Shown here: piece after piece, positions 1 through 7,693 of the stretch
Layout of the letters: each line of letters starts with the position of its first letter
How positions within the stretch are numbered: the stretch's first letter is position 1
Assembly: GCA_002717725.1 (NCBI GenBank)
Contig: PBBT01000006.1
Span: forward strand, 1 to 21,751
Source of the DNA: Chloroflexota bacterium
Lineage (GTDB): Bacteria; Chloroflexota; Dehalococcoidia; SAR202; UBA6927
Length of the DNA stretch: 21,751 nt
Direction of reading: 5' to 3'
Program-made: the position numbers and the translations under genes
The notes under the pieces: generated by a model
The model's input: the letters and a program-made list of their open reading frames with translations, nothing else
Database searches by the model: none
Told to the model about the DNA's origin: nothing

Positions 1-153
1 GAAAACAAACTTACAGTTAAAAATTCAATCATCTTGATTCTATTTCTGCTAATGCTCAAAGAATTTCAAGAATATGTCCTTCACGGAGGGAAATGGTTAG
101 ATAAATACACTGCCGTCGGATTGGTAAAACAATGGTGGGGATTTTTCTTCTAG
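1..153 (+). CDS. C-terminal 50 residues of an unrecognised protein (5' end outside window)
   Basis: The frame is open from base 1 and ends at TAG (151-153), giving 50 residues with no upstream stop, so this is the tail of a gene that begins before the window. It has one short hydrophobic stretch near residues 9-19 (SIILILFLLML), then a polar segment, and ends in a tryptophan/phenylalanine-rich WWGFFF. The hydrophobic run could be a last membrane helix or a buried strand; the fragment is too short to decide. It converges on ruvX with 17 bases between the stops and no hairpin in the gap. I do not recognise the family. That it is coding rests on the open frame to the window edge and the lack of any competing gene. 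Confidence 0.5.
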   Translation, partial: ENKLTVKNSIILILFLLMLKEFQEYVLHGGKWLDKYTAVGLVKQWWGFFF

Positions 154-170
154 TTTAAATTAAGTCGATC

Positions 171-593
171 TTATTTGGTATCTAAATATGTCTGTAAAAT
201 AATCGCAGCTGAAACTGAGTCAATTAATCCCTTAGGAATTTTTTTTTGTTTCTTGCGAGATCTCTTATCTACTAAACGCAATTTCTTCTCTGCTTGTAGC
301 GAAGTAAATCGTTCATCAATTTGCTTTATGGGGATTTCAAAAGTGTCAGAAATCAAAGAAATAAATTCAAAAGTCTTCTTAGTTTGAGGACCAGATTTAC
401 CAGACAAAGTCCAAGGAATACCAACAACAATTTTCGTAACAGTATGATCAGAAATTGTTTCAGCCAGCTTTGGAATTACTAAATCCATTTCGGAAGAATC
501 CAATGTTTCAATCGGGGTAGCCAAAATTCCAAGAGGATCAGAAATTGCCAAACCTATCCGTTTTTCCCCAAAATCAATACCTAATGTTCTCAC
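171..593 (-). CDS. ruvX: RuvX/YqgF family putative Holliday junction resolvase / pre-16S rRNA nuclease
   Basis: This is a 140-residue RNase H-fold nuclease of the YqgF family, proposed to resolve Holliday junctions and shown in E. coli to help mature the 16S rRNA 5' end. The sequence has the N-terminal GIDFG motif with the first catalytic Asp (D7), a VVGIPW strand motif, the IDERFTS motif with acidic and Ser/Thr residues, and a C-terminal DSVSAAIILQTYLD helix with the last acidic residue. The length is usual for the family. The start is GTG at 593-591, which overlaps the alaS stop as GTGA (590-593); a GGAG inside the alaS tail lies about 9 bases upstream. The gene is therefore translationally coupled to alaS, a pairing seen in many bacteria. 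Confidence 0.93.
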   Translation of the reverse strand: MRTLGIDFGEKRIGLAISDPLGILATPIETLDSSEMDLVIPKLAETISDHTVTKIVVGIPWTLSGKSGPQTKKTFEFISLISDTFEIPIKQIDERFTSLQAEKKLRLVDKRSRKKQKKIPKGLIDSVSAAIILQTYLDTK

Positions 594-3451
594 TCAATAA
601 TGCTCCGAACGTAGTCAAAAGATTCAGAAATTGCCTGTTCAATCTTGGAAGAATCCCTTCCTCCAGCTTGAGCAACCTTTGGATTTCCTCCTCCTCCCCC
701 TTGGATAGTTTTAGTAACAGTTCCAATTATTTCCTTTGCATTGATACCTTTATCAACCAAGTCTTGAGTCACCATAACAAGTAATAAAGGGCGATTTTCA
801 ATCACTGCTCCAAGAATTAATACCCCACTAATGATTTTATCTCTCAGCCAATCACCTATCTCTCTCATTGAATCATTGTTAGAGGATTCAATTAAAGTTG
901 CTAAAACATTAACATTGTTAATTGTTTGGACTCTGGACAAAAGACTCTCAGCATTTATCAAAGATTGCTGCCTCTGCAAATCAGACATTTCTTTGCGCAA
1001 ATCCGCTAAATCTTCTTTCATTTTTGATACTCGTTCTTCTATCTCATTTACTGGAACCTGCAAATCAGCAGACAACCTATTGTTACTTTCAAATCTATCC
1101 CATATGAGTTGCTCAGCATAACGGCCTGTAACGGCTTCCATCCTCCTCATCCCTGCACCAATACTTGTTTCTCCTAACACCTGAACAATTCCTATCTCAC
1201 CAGTACGCCTAACATGTGTTCCTCCGCAAACTTCAAAACTGAATGTTTCACCATTCGCAATTTCAATCAACCTCACTGTCTCACCATATTTATCGCCAAA
1301 AAATGCCAACGCACCCTTTCTTATAGCAGTAGTATAAGAATCTTCACTTTTAAGAACCTTCGCGTTATAGCGTATCTTTTCATTAACCAATGTTTGGACT
1401 TGACGCATCTCATCATCAGTTAATTGCTTGACATGCGTGAAATCAAATCTCAGGCGATCGGGAGCTACTAAAGATCCAGCCTGACGAACATGCTCACCTA
1501 AAACTTGTCTAAGTGCCGAATGCAACAAATGAGTGGCTGTATGATTCCTAGCAGTATTTTCTCTACGCACTGGATCAACATAAGAATCCACAATTTCTCC
1601 CATAGAAATTTTGCCCTTTTTCACAACACCAAAATGCATTACCAAATCAGGTGTCACTGACTGTGTATCAAATACTTCTATTTGTCCTTCATTCCCATTC
1701 AAAACTCCTGCATCACCAACTTGCCCACCACCTTCTGAGTAAAATGGCGTCTCCATTAAAGCAATCTCGACTTCGTCACCTTCAGATGCTTGATCAACAA
1801 CATCATCATCCACCAAAATTCCAACAATTGGAGAAGAATTAGTTAGAGCATCATAACCAACAAATTTTGTCGCACCCAATCCCATACTTTCATAAATTCT
1901 AATTTTCGCTCTATCACCAGAAAAATTCGAGTCTGATCGGCTTCTTGATTGCTGCGCCTGTAACTCAGATGCATACAAATCCATATCAACTTTCATATTA
2001 TTCTCATTTGCAATTTCAATTGTCATTTCTACAGGATACCCATATGTATCCCACAACAAAAATGCCTCTACTCCGGAAATTGTCATCACTCTTTGAATAA
2101 TTTCTTCCTTAAGGTTTTTTGATTTGGCAAAATCCAAAACCCTAAGAGATTCTAGGATTTGGTTAGAAGATTTTTCAAAAGCATCTTTCCCTGTAGGATC
2201 AATTTGATGTAATGAATCTTGAAACAAACTTTCTAAATGTTTAACATCCTTCTTAGTTGAAAAATCACTTAGGTTAACTTTTTCTGCTAATAATTGTCTT
2301 ATAGTTACAAAACCACCCGGACCATTCAGCAGCAGCATAGCCCTATCGATTGTTTCTTGAAATCTTGTCTCTTCCAAAGAAATTACAGTTTTTATAAAGT
2401 CTCTGTGAGCACCTAACTCTGGATAAACAGATTTCATGTTTTCAATCACCAATGAAGATATTTCATTTATGAAGGAATCAGTTATACCAAGTTTTCTAGC
2501 TTGTCTAATTGCCCTACGAATAACACGTCTAAGCACATACCCTCGTCCCTCATTGCTTGGAACAACACCATCTGCAATCAAGAAAGTAGCACTTCTAGAA
2601 TGTTCCACAACGGCATTGATCGCATAATCAACCTCTAAATCTTTGCCATATTGTTTGCCTGAAAACTCAATTATTTTCTTAACTAAAGGATCAAACAAAT
2701 CCGTTTGGTATATCGTTTCTACATCTTGTAAAATAACTGCAAGACGTTCTAATCCCATTCCTGTATCAACACTTGGTGAAGGAAGCAACTCTCTCTTACC
2801 TTGTAAATCTTGGTAATATTGCATAAATACCAAATTCCACAACTCCACAAACCTGTTACATTTCGTGAATTCGTCAATTTGGTTTTCACAATTCGGAGCA
2901 CAATCTTCCTTCAGACATCCTGTTTGAGACCCGTAATCATAATGAAGTTCGGCACATGGGCCACAAGGACCTTCAGAGCCAGCAGGACCCCACCAATTTT
3001 CACTGTCTCCAAATTTAAAAACCCGATCTTTCTTGATTCCTAATTCGATCCACAACTTAACAGAATCATCATCAGAAAGATGCGCTGTAGCAGCGAACCG
3101 TTCGATTCCTAAATTTAGATTCTCCGTCAAAAACTGAAGTGCAAATGCCATCGCTTCTTTTTTAAAGTAATCGCCAACACTAAAATTCCCCAACATCTCA
3201 AAAAAAGTTAGGTGAGTTGCATCTCCTACCTCTTCAATATCTACAGCCCGAAAACATTTTTGCGAAGAAGTCATCCTGGGATTTTTGGGAATTGATTCTC
3301 CCACAAAAAATGGTTTGATCTGCACCATCCCTGCTGTAGTAAGAAGAAGCGTAGGATCACCAACTGGAATCAAAGAAGAACTAGACATCCTTAAATGATC
3401 TTCACCTTCAAAATATGACAAGAAGGACTCTCTAATTTCGTCGATTTTCAT
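590..3451 (-). CDS. alaS: Alanine--tRNA ligase with an extra ~70-residue segment
   Basis: This cytoplasmic enzyme charges tRNA-Ala and clears mischarged tRNA through its own editing domain. In order it has the class II catalytic core (TFFEMLGNFSVGDYFK as motif 2 region), the tRNA-recognition domain, the editing domain with HxxxH at H637/H641 and CxxxH at C742/H746, then a coiled coil and the C-Ala domain with a glycine-rich GGGGGNPKVAQAGG. At 953 residues it is longer than the usual 870-900. About 70 extra residues lie near 378-456, between the helix ending AMLLLN and the ISGVEAFLLWDTYG motif. TTG at 3454 directly precedes ATG at 3451; I chose the ATG because AGGTGA sits just upstream. It lies 35 bases after the DUF5679 gene and overlaps ruvX by 4 bases. 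Confidence 0.97.
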   Translation of the reverse strand: MKIDEIRESFLSYFEGEDHLRMSSSSLIPVGDPTLLLTTAGMVQIKPFFVGESIPKNPRMTSSQKCFRAVDIEEVGDATHLTFFEMLGNFSVGDYFKKEAMAFALQFLTENLNLGIERFAATAHLSDDDSVKLWIELGIKKDRVFKFGDSENWWGPAGSEGPCGPCAELHYDYGSQTGCLKEDCAPNCENQIDEFTKCNRFVELWNLVFMQYYQDLQGKRELLPSPSVDTGMGLERLAVILQDVETIYQTDLFDPLVKKIIEFSGKQYGKDLEVDYAINAVVEHSRSATFLIADGVVPSNEGRGYVLRRVIRRAIRQARKLGITDSFINEISSLVIENMKSVYPELGAHRDFIKTVISLEETRFQETIDRAMLLLNGPGGFVTIRQLLAEKVNLSDFSTKKDVKHLESLFQDSLHQIDPTGKDAFEKSSNQILESLRVLDFAKSKNLKEEIIQRVMTISGVEAFLLWDTYGYPVEMTIEIANENNMKVDMDLYASELQAQQSRSRSDSNFSGDRAKIRIYESMGLGATKFVGYDALTNSSPIVGILVDDDVVDQASEGDEVEIALMETPFYSEGGGQVGDAGVLNGNEGQIEVFDTQSVTPDLVMHFGVVKKGKISMGEIVDSYVDPVRRENTARNHTATHLLHSALRQVLGEHVRQAGSLVAPDRLRFDFTHVKQLTDDEMRQVQTLVNEKIRYNAKVLKSEDSYTTAIRKGALAFFGDKYGETVRLIEIANGETFSFEVCGGTHVRRTGEIGIVQVLGETSIGAGMRRMEAVTGRYAEQLIWDRFESNNRLSADLQVPVNEIEERVSKMKEDLADLRKEMSDLQRQQSLINAESLLSRVQTINNVNVLATLIESSNNDSMREIGDWLRDKIISGVLILGAVIENRPLLLVMVTQDLVDKGINAKEIIGTVTKTIQGGGGGNPKVAQAGGRDSSKIEQAISESFDYVRSIIE

Positions 3452-3486
3452 CAATCACCTAATTTATTGAAAAATTTACTCTGATT

Positions 3487-3642
3487 CTACTGAATTACTT
3501 GTTTAAGTTTTCCTATCCTAAATAAGCTTGCACCACAAAGAGAACATTTGCCTTGCAATGCAGTACGCCCGTTTTTAAGCTTTACCTCTTTGCAATTGAT
3601 AATATCACTATTTACATTGCATCGTAAACAAAAAGCTTGCAT
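3487..3642 (-). CDS. DUF5679-type small zinc-ribbon protein
   Basis: This is a 51-residue protein beginning MQAFCLRC at ATG 3642-3640 and ending at TAG 3489-3487. It has two CxxC knuckles, C5/C8 and C33/C36, plus C17, separated by a basic stretch KLKNGRTALQGKC; this knuckle-NGR-GxCxxCG-FRIGK layout is that of DUF5679, a short zinc-ribbon family common in Chloroflexota and Actinomycetota. A strong Shine-Dalgarno (GAGGGTGAT) sits just upstream of the ATG. The function of the family is unknown; zinc and nucleic-acid or ribosome binding is inferred from the ribbon and the basic residues. It is the first gene of a minus-strand operon with alaS and ruvX (35-base gap to alaS). A possible -10 (TATAAA, complement of 3661-3666) lies upstream. 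Confidence 0.85.
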   Translation of the reverse strand: MQAFCLRCNVNSDIINCKEVKLKNGRTALQGKCSLCGASLFRIGKLKQVIQ

Positions 3643-3766
3643 ATATCACCCTCGAAAACATTTATAGTTTAAGGGTAAGGATTTCATACTGAAGCTACAA
3701 TCAGTTTCAGATATTTTTTTTCCGAATGTTGAGAAAATTCCTTGACTCGTTTAGTCATTCTCTGAG

Positions 3767-3775
3767 TGATACAAT
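3767..3775 (+). promoter_or_regulatory. Extended -10 promoter for the SDR gene at 3817
   Basis: TGATACAAT reads as an extended -10 (TG-n-TACAAT). It places a transcription start near 3782, about 35 bases before the ATG. TTGACT at 3742-3747 is too far away (22-base spacer) to be a normal -35. The same nonamer occurs before the RidA gene. Confidence 0.45.
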
Positions 3776-3816
3776 AATGTGAACTATGACCCAATACGCT
3801 AGATTCAGAGGTTGAG

Positions 3817-4581
3817 ATGAGCAAAAAGAAGATTTTAATTACCGGGTCTTCAGGAATTATAGGTAGTGCCCTTTTAAATCGCCTATCCCCAACATATGAA
3901 ATACGCGGATGTGATTTGAAAAACCCTGGAAACATCCAAGATTTCCATAGCATAGACGGGAAAAATTTGAAATCGTATTTACAAGCATTCGAAGGAGTAG
4001 ATACAGTAATTGATCTGGCATCGATCCCAAGTGCTACAAGCCCTTGGGAAATCATCGCAGAAAACAACATCCCCTGTATGTACAATGCTCTCGAAGCTGC
4101 AAAACAATCTGGTGTAAAAAGATTAATCTTTGCTAGTTCAAATCACGTAACTGGAATGTACGAATATGATGACCCGTATCATTCAATTATTTCCGGGAAA
4201 TACGACAGATTAGACCCTTCCAATATCCCATATATAACAAAAAACATGGATATTAGACCCGATGGGCCATATGGTATTGGAAAGGCTCTTGGAGAAGCTG
4301 CGGGAAGATATTATTCAGATAAATTTGGATTATCTGTGATATGCCTCAGAATCGGGACATTTAATGCGGAAGATAAACCCTTAAATGCTCGGAATTTTGC
4401 AACTTTGATTACACATAATGATTTTGAAAAACTTGTCTCATGCTCAATTGAAGCTCCAAATAATGTGAAGTTTGATATTTTCTACGGCGTATCAAATAAT
4501 TTTTGGCGTTTTTGGGACATAGAAAATGCACGCTCTACCATTGGTTACCAACCAACTGATAATGCAGAAATTTGGAGATGA
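3817..4581 (+). CDS. NAD-dependent epimerase/dehydratase, uronate-dehydrogenase-like
   Basis: This 254-residue extended-SDR protein has the NAD-binding GSSGIIG motif (residues 10-16), an acidic D33 after the second strand that favours NAD over NADP, the FASSNHVTGMYE segment with the catalytic Ser around 107-108, and the catalytic YxxxK pair Y152/K156. The SSNHVTG segment, the RPDGPYGIGKALGE block and the C-terminal VSNNFWRFWD resemble bacterial uronate dehydrogenases, which oxidise galacturonate or glucuronate C1 to the aldarolactone. The length also fits that family (about 265). A GAGG motif precedes the ATG. The next gene starts 5 bases after its stop, so the two are likely co-transcribed. 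The sugar-acid substrate is inferred; another hexuronate-like or nucleotide-free sugar substrate is possible. Confidence 0.82.
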   Translation: MSKKKILITGSSGIIGSALLNRLSPTYEIRGCDLKNPGNIQDFHSIDGKNLKSYLQAFEGVDTVIDLASIPSATSPWEIIAENNIPCMYNALEAAKQSGVKRLIFASSNHVTGMYEYDDPYHSIISGKYDRLDPSNIPYITKNMDIRPDGPYGIGKALGEAAGRYYSDKFGLSVICLRIGTFNAEDKPLNARNFATLITHNDFEKLVSCSIEAPNNVKFDIFYGVSNNFWRFWDIENARSTIGYQPTDNAEIWR

Positions 4582-4585
4582 TCAA

Positions 4586-5083
4586 GTGACAAATCAAAAA
4601 TTAACACCTGATAGAGTAATTACTGAACTTAAAAAAAATGGGATCTCTCACATAGTTTGGCTTCCAGATAGCGAAACAAATTTTATGTACAAGGCAATGC
4701 AAGTAGAAAACACAATTGACATAATCCCTATATGCAGAGAAGGCGAAGCTTTACCAATTGCTGCTGGACTGTGGGTAGGCGGCAAAAAACCAATCGTGAT
4801 GATTCAAAATACTGGACTTTTAGAATCAGGCGATTCTTTAAGGGGGATGGGTATAGACCTCAATCTACCTATCCTTATGATTATAGGATACAGAGGGTGG
4901 AATTCAGGCAAAGAAATGACTGATACGGCCGGTAAATTTACGGAACCAATGTTAAATGCTCTTGGAATAAAACATTATCTAATAGAGACTAATGAAGACG
5001 TCAATTACATTTCGGAAGCAATCATTGAAGCCGAATCTTCCCAAATGCCAGTAGCATGCTTGATGGGATCAGAATACAGTTAA
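4586..5083 (+). CDS. Orphan TPP-binding PYR-domain protein, sulfopyruvate/phosphonopyruvate decarboxylase alpha-like
   Basis: This 165-residue protein matches the N-terminal PYR domain of thiamine-diphosphate enzymes, in the form found as the separate alpha subunit of sulfopyruvate decarboxylase (ComD) and in phosphonopyruvate decarboxylases. Visible marks are the CREGEALPIAAGLW helix, which carries the Glu that activates the thiamine ring, the IQNTGLLESGDSLRG loop, and IGYRGW followed by EPMLNALGI. GTG at 4586 is chosen because GGAG (4574-4577) sits 8 bases upstream; in-frame ATGs at 4526 and 4562 would overlap the SDR gene and lack a good ribosome-binding site. The PP domain that binds the diphosphate is neither fused nor encoded next door: the next gene is rpiB on the opposite strand. 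A beta subunit elsewhere must be assumed if it is active. The substrate is unknown. Confidence 0.75.
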   Translation: MTNQKLTPDRVITELKKNGISHIVWLPDSETNFMYKAMQVENTIDIIPICREGEALPIAAGLWVGGKKPIVMIQNTGLLESGDSLRGMGIDLNLPILMIIGYRGWNSGKEMTDTAGKFTEPMLNALGIKHYLIETNEDVNYISEAIIEAESSQMPVACLMGSEYS

Positions 5084-5084
5084 T

Positions 5085-5537
5085 TCAGTTATGATTTTTC
5101 TCAATATTGAGAACTTTTTTTAGCCTTCTCATATGTCTATCTTCCGAAGTAAACTTCGCTTCTACAAATGACTTGACTAAATCAATTGCCAATTCTTCAT
5201 CAATTATTCTACCGCCTATACAAAGAACATTCATATCATCATGCTCCACTCCCTGATGAGCAGAATAAATGTCATGACAAACACTGGCCCTAATTCCATC
5301 AATTTTATTTAGAGCAATATTTGCACCAACTCCACTTCCACACAACATTATGCCGCGCTCTGCTTCAGCTGAAACAACAGCTCTACCAAGCAAAAGAGCA
5401 AAATCAGGATAATCATCTGAATCGTCCAATTCATGTGCTCCGACATCAATGACTTCAACACCGAATTCATCTAAAAACATTACTACTTTTTGCTTTAAGT
5501 CATATCCTGCATGATCAGCGCCGACAGCAATCTTCAT
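5085..5537 (-). CDS. rpiB: Ribose-5-phosphate isomerase B (RpiB/LacAB family)
   Basis: This 150-residue enzyme interconverts ribose 5-phosphate and ribulose 5-phosphate in the pentose phosphate pathway. It shows the GADHAG motif with D8 and H9, the MLCGSGVGANIALNKI block with the catalytic Cys (C66), and HDDMNVLCIGGR with the ring-opening His (H99). The length is typical. ATG at 5537 is preferred over the adjacent GTG at 5540, since GAGG lies 7 bases upstream of the ATG. It converges on the TPP-domain gene with a single base between the stops. Some RpiB/LacAB relatives act on allose, galactose or other sugar phosphates; the retained Cys and His make ribose 5-phosphate the default call. Confidence 0.92.
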   Translation of the reverse strand: MKIAVGADHAGYDLKQKVVMFLDEFGVEVIDVGAHELDDSDDYPDFALLLGRAVVSAEAERGIMLCGSGVGANIALNKIDGIRASVCHDIYSAHQGVEHDDMNVLCIGGRIIDEELAIDLVKSFVEAKFTSEDRHMRRLKKVLNIEKNHN

Positions 5538-5669
5538 CACAAACCTCGAAAAACATTAATGGTTGGAGTGTAAAACTCAAATCTTGGAATGTCTAGTCAG
5601 AATTTCTCAATCGTCCGAACGAACGAATGATTTAAGCTCTCTAGAATGACATTTTGAAACATTTTGATA

Positions 5670-5678
5670 TGCTACAAT
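5670..5678 (+). promoter_or_regulatory. Extended -10 promoter for the five-gene operon at 5722
   Basis: TGCTACAAT is an extended -10 (TG-n-TACAAT) with no convincing -35 at 16-18 bases. The start of transcription would fall near 5685, leaving a leader of about 37 bases that contains AAAGGGA as the ribosome-binding site. Confidence 0.45.
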
Positions 5679-5721
5679 CAACCAATCTATTTCAAGCTTT
5701 TATCACAACAAAGGGATTGCA

Positions 5722-7680
5722 ATGAGTCTTTCAAAACTAGAAATCAAGAACAGATTTATTACTTTCAATGGGAAAACGTTTGGAACTGTTGGCAGATACG
5801 AGCAACTAGAAGGCACCGCTCATTTCAGGGTGAGCAGACATAACCCCATCGATGAATTCATCGATGGTTTAGGGAACAACCTTTCACATACTGAAAATTG
5901 TTCCTCACAAAATTTATGTTATGAATCGTTCAGTGCTGATTTCGTACTATTAAAACCTGAAAACATGTCTAATAGCAACCAGAGTGTTCTAATCGATATT
6001 TTAAATCGTGGAAGAAAGACTGTCCTCAATGCTTTTAACAGCAATGATCAAACCATCACTGATCCTAGCGCACCACTAGACGAAGGCAATGGATTCCTAA
6101 TGAACGAAGGTTATTCAATAGGATTTATTGGTTGGCAAACAGACGTCACTGAAAATGATTTGGGACTAATGACTATGCAAAATGTTCCAATTATTGATCC
6201 TGAAAACCTAGACAGAGAAAAGCAAAAAATGCTGATGTGGTTCCAATCAGATAACCCAACTAATTATTTCAATTTATCTCACAGAGATCACAAAACCTGG
6301 TTACCTAATGAAGATTTTCTAGATTCTGCAGAATTAATAGCTAGGGAACATCCACATGCTAGCCCAAAACTAGTACAAAGAAATGAATGGTCATTTTCCG
6401 AAAATTCCGAAAATGGAGAGGCTTGCATCTACAAACCTGATGGATTTGAACCAGGCCTTATTTATGAATTATCGTTTATTCCTAAAACTCACTCCATGCC
6501 TGGTATTGGATTTAGTGTTATAAGAGATTTCAGCTCATTCCTAAAATATGAAAACGATAATAATGAAAATCCCGTTGCAGAAAAAATTAATTTCGCTTAT
6601 GCATTCGGACAATCACAAAGTGGAAGATTCCTAAGAAATTATCTATATGAAGGAGCTAATGTGAACCAGTCCGGGAAAATCGCATTAGATGGAATTGTTG
6701 CACATGTAGCAGGAGGAAATAGAGGAGAATTTAATTTTTCAACTGCACAACCCTCAAAAGATATTTTTTATACTCTACCTGACCCTTTTCCATTTACTGA
6801 CACTGCTCAATCAAGAAATAATTCTTCAAAATATGTTTCCCTACTGGACAAAACAAGATCTACAAATACTACTCCAAAAATAATGTTCACAAACACTTCA
6901 GCCGAGTATTGGAGAGGTGATGCTGCTCTAATACATATCAATCTAGATGGGAAAAATGATGCAGCGGAAGATTCGGAAAATGTACGGAGATATCATTTTA
7001 GTGGAACACAACACGGGGCTGCCAAATGGCCTCCCCCAAAACAACGTCCTGATGGAATAGTAGGACAATTTCCATTTAATACTATTGATTACAGGCCGCT
7101 ATTACGAGCCTGTTTATCGAACTTGAATCTATGGGTTAAATCTAATATAGAACCACCAAAAAGCGAACACCCAAAATTTCTCAACAAAACTGCTGTTAAC
7201 TCAAAAAATGTCATGTCGAAATTAGAGAAAATCCCCAGCGTTTCTCCACAATCAAAACTCTTACACACTTTTGACAGATCAAATAAAGAAAATCATTTCC
7301 CTTCTATAGTCTCTGAAATTGACGGAACTTTCAATGAGATTGCTGGCGTACGTCTACCTGATATTTCTTCCCCTCTGGCAACTTATTTTGGGTGGAATTT
7401 AAGACATCCAAGTATTGGAGCCCCACATTTGCCAATTGGAATCACTGGAGGTCTTGCGGGATCAACAATACCTCTTCCAATTAATGAAATAGAAGCGAAT
7501 TCAAACAATGATCCTCGAGTAGCTATTTCTCAAATGTATTCTTCAAAAGAGGAATATCTAAAAAGAGTTAAGACTGACGCACTAGATTTGATAGATAAAA
7601 AGTTCTTATTAAAAGAAGATTTAGAAATCATTATCGAACATGCATCCCAAAAATATTTAGATATTGTGGGGAAACAATAA
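5722..7680 (+). CDS. Abhydrolase_10 (alpha/beta hydrolase domain) family protein
   Basis: This 652-residue protein belongs to the large alpha/beta-hydrolase group annotated as Abhydrolase_10. The nucleophile elbow is GQSQSGR with S298, followed by the family's AHVAGGNRGEFNF stretch and the LPDPFPFTD segment. A catalytic His is probably H431 in FSGTQHGAA. The N-terminal half is the family's beta-rich region with DILNRGRKT. There is no signal peptide: the N-terminus (MSLSKLEIKNRF) is polar, so it acts in the cytoplasm, whereas many relatives are exported. The substrate is not known for the family; an ester, lactone or amide is likely. It heads a five-gene plus-strand run, 13 bases before the VLRF1 gene. 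Confidence 0.8.
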   Translation: MSLSKLEIKNRFITFNGKTFGTVGRYEQLEGTAHFRVSRHNPIDEFIDGLGNNLSHTENCSSQNLCYESFSADFVLLKPENMSNSNQSVLIDILNRGRKTVLNAFNSNDQTITDPSAPLDEGNGFLMNEGYSIGFIGWQTDVTENDLGLMTMQNVPIIDPENLDREKQKMLMWFQSDNPTNYFNLSHRDHKTWLPNEDFLDSAELIAREHPHASPKLVQRNEWSFSENSENGEACIYKPDGFEPGLIYELSFIPKTHSMPGIGFSVIRDFSSFLKYENDNNENPVAEKINFAYAFGQSQSGRFLRNYLYEGANVNQSGKIALDGIVAHVAGGNRGEFNFSTAQPSKDIFYTLPDPFPFTDTAQSRNNSSKYVSLLDKTRSTNTTPKIMFTNTSAEYWRGDAALIHINLDGKNDAAEDSENVRRYHFSGTQHGAAKWPPPKQRPDGIVGQFPFNTIDYRPLLRACLSNLNLWVKSNIEPPKSEHPKFLNKTAVNSKNVMSKLEKIPSVSPQSKLLHTFDRSNKENHFPSIVSEIDGTFNEIAGVRLPDISSPLATYFGWNLRHPSIGAPHLPIGITGGLAGSTIPLPINEIEANSNNDPRVAISQMYSSKEEYLKRVKTDALDLIDKKFLLKEDLEIIIEHASQKYLDIVGKQ

Positions 7681-7693
7681 TTTAGGCATTAAA

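Noticed and set aside
3684..4085. 133-residue minus-strand open frame
   Set aside because: It runs antisense through the N-terminal half of the SDR gene and its upstream promoter; it has no family features and no ribosome-binding site.
4526..4585. Earlier start for the TPP-domain gene (ATG 4526 or 4562)
   Set aside because: It would overlap the SDR gene and lacks a ribosome-binding site; GTG 4586 has GGAG 8 bases upstream and gives the family's usual N-terminus.
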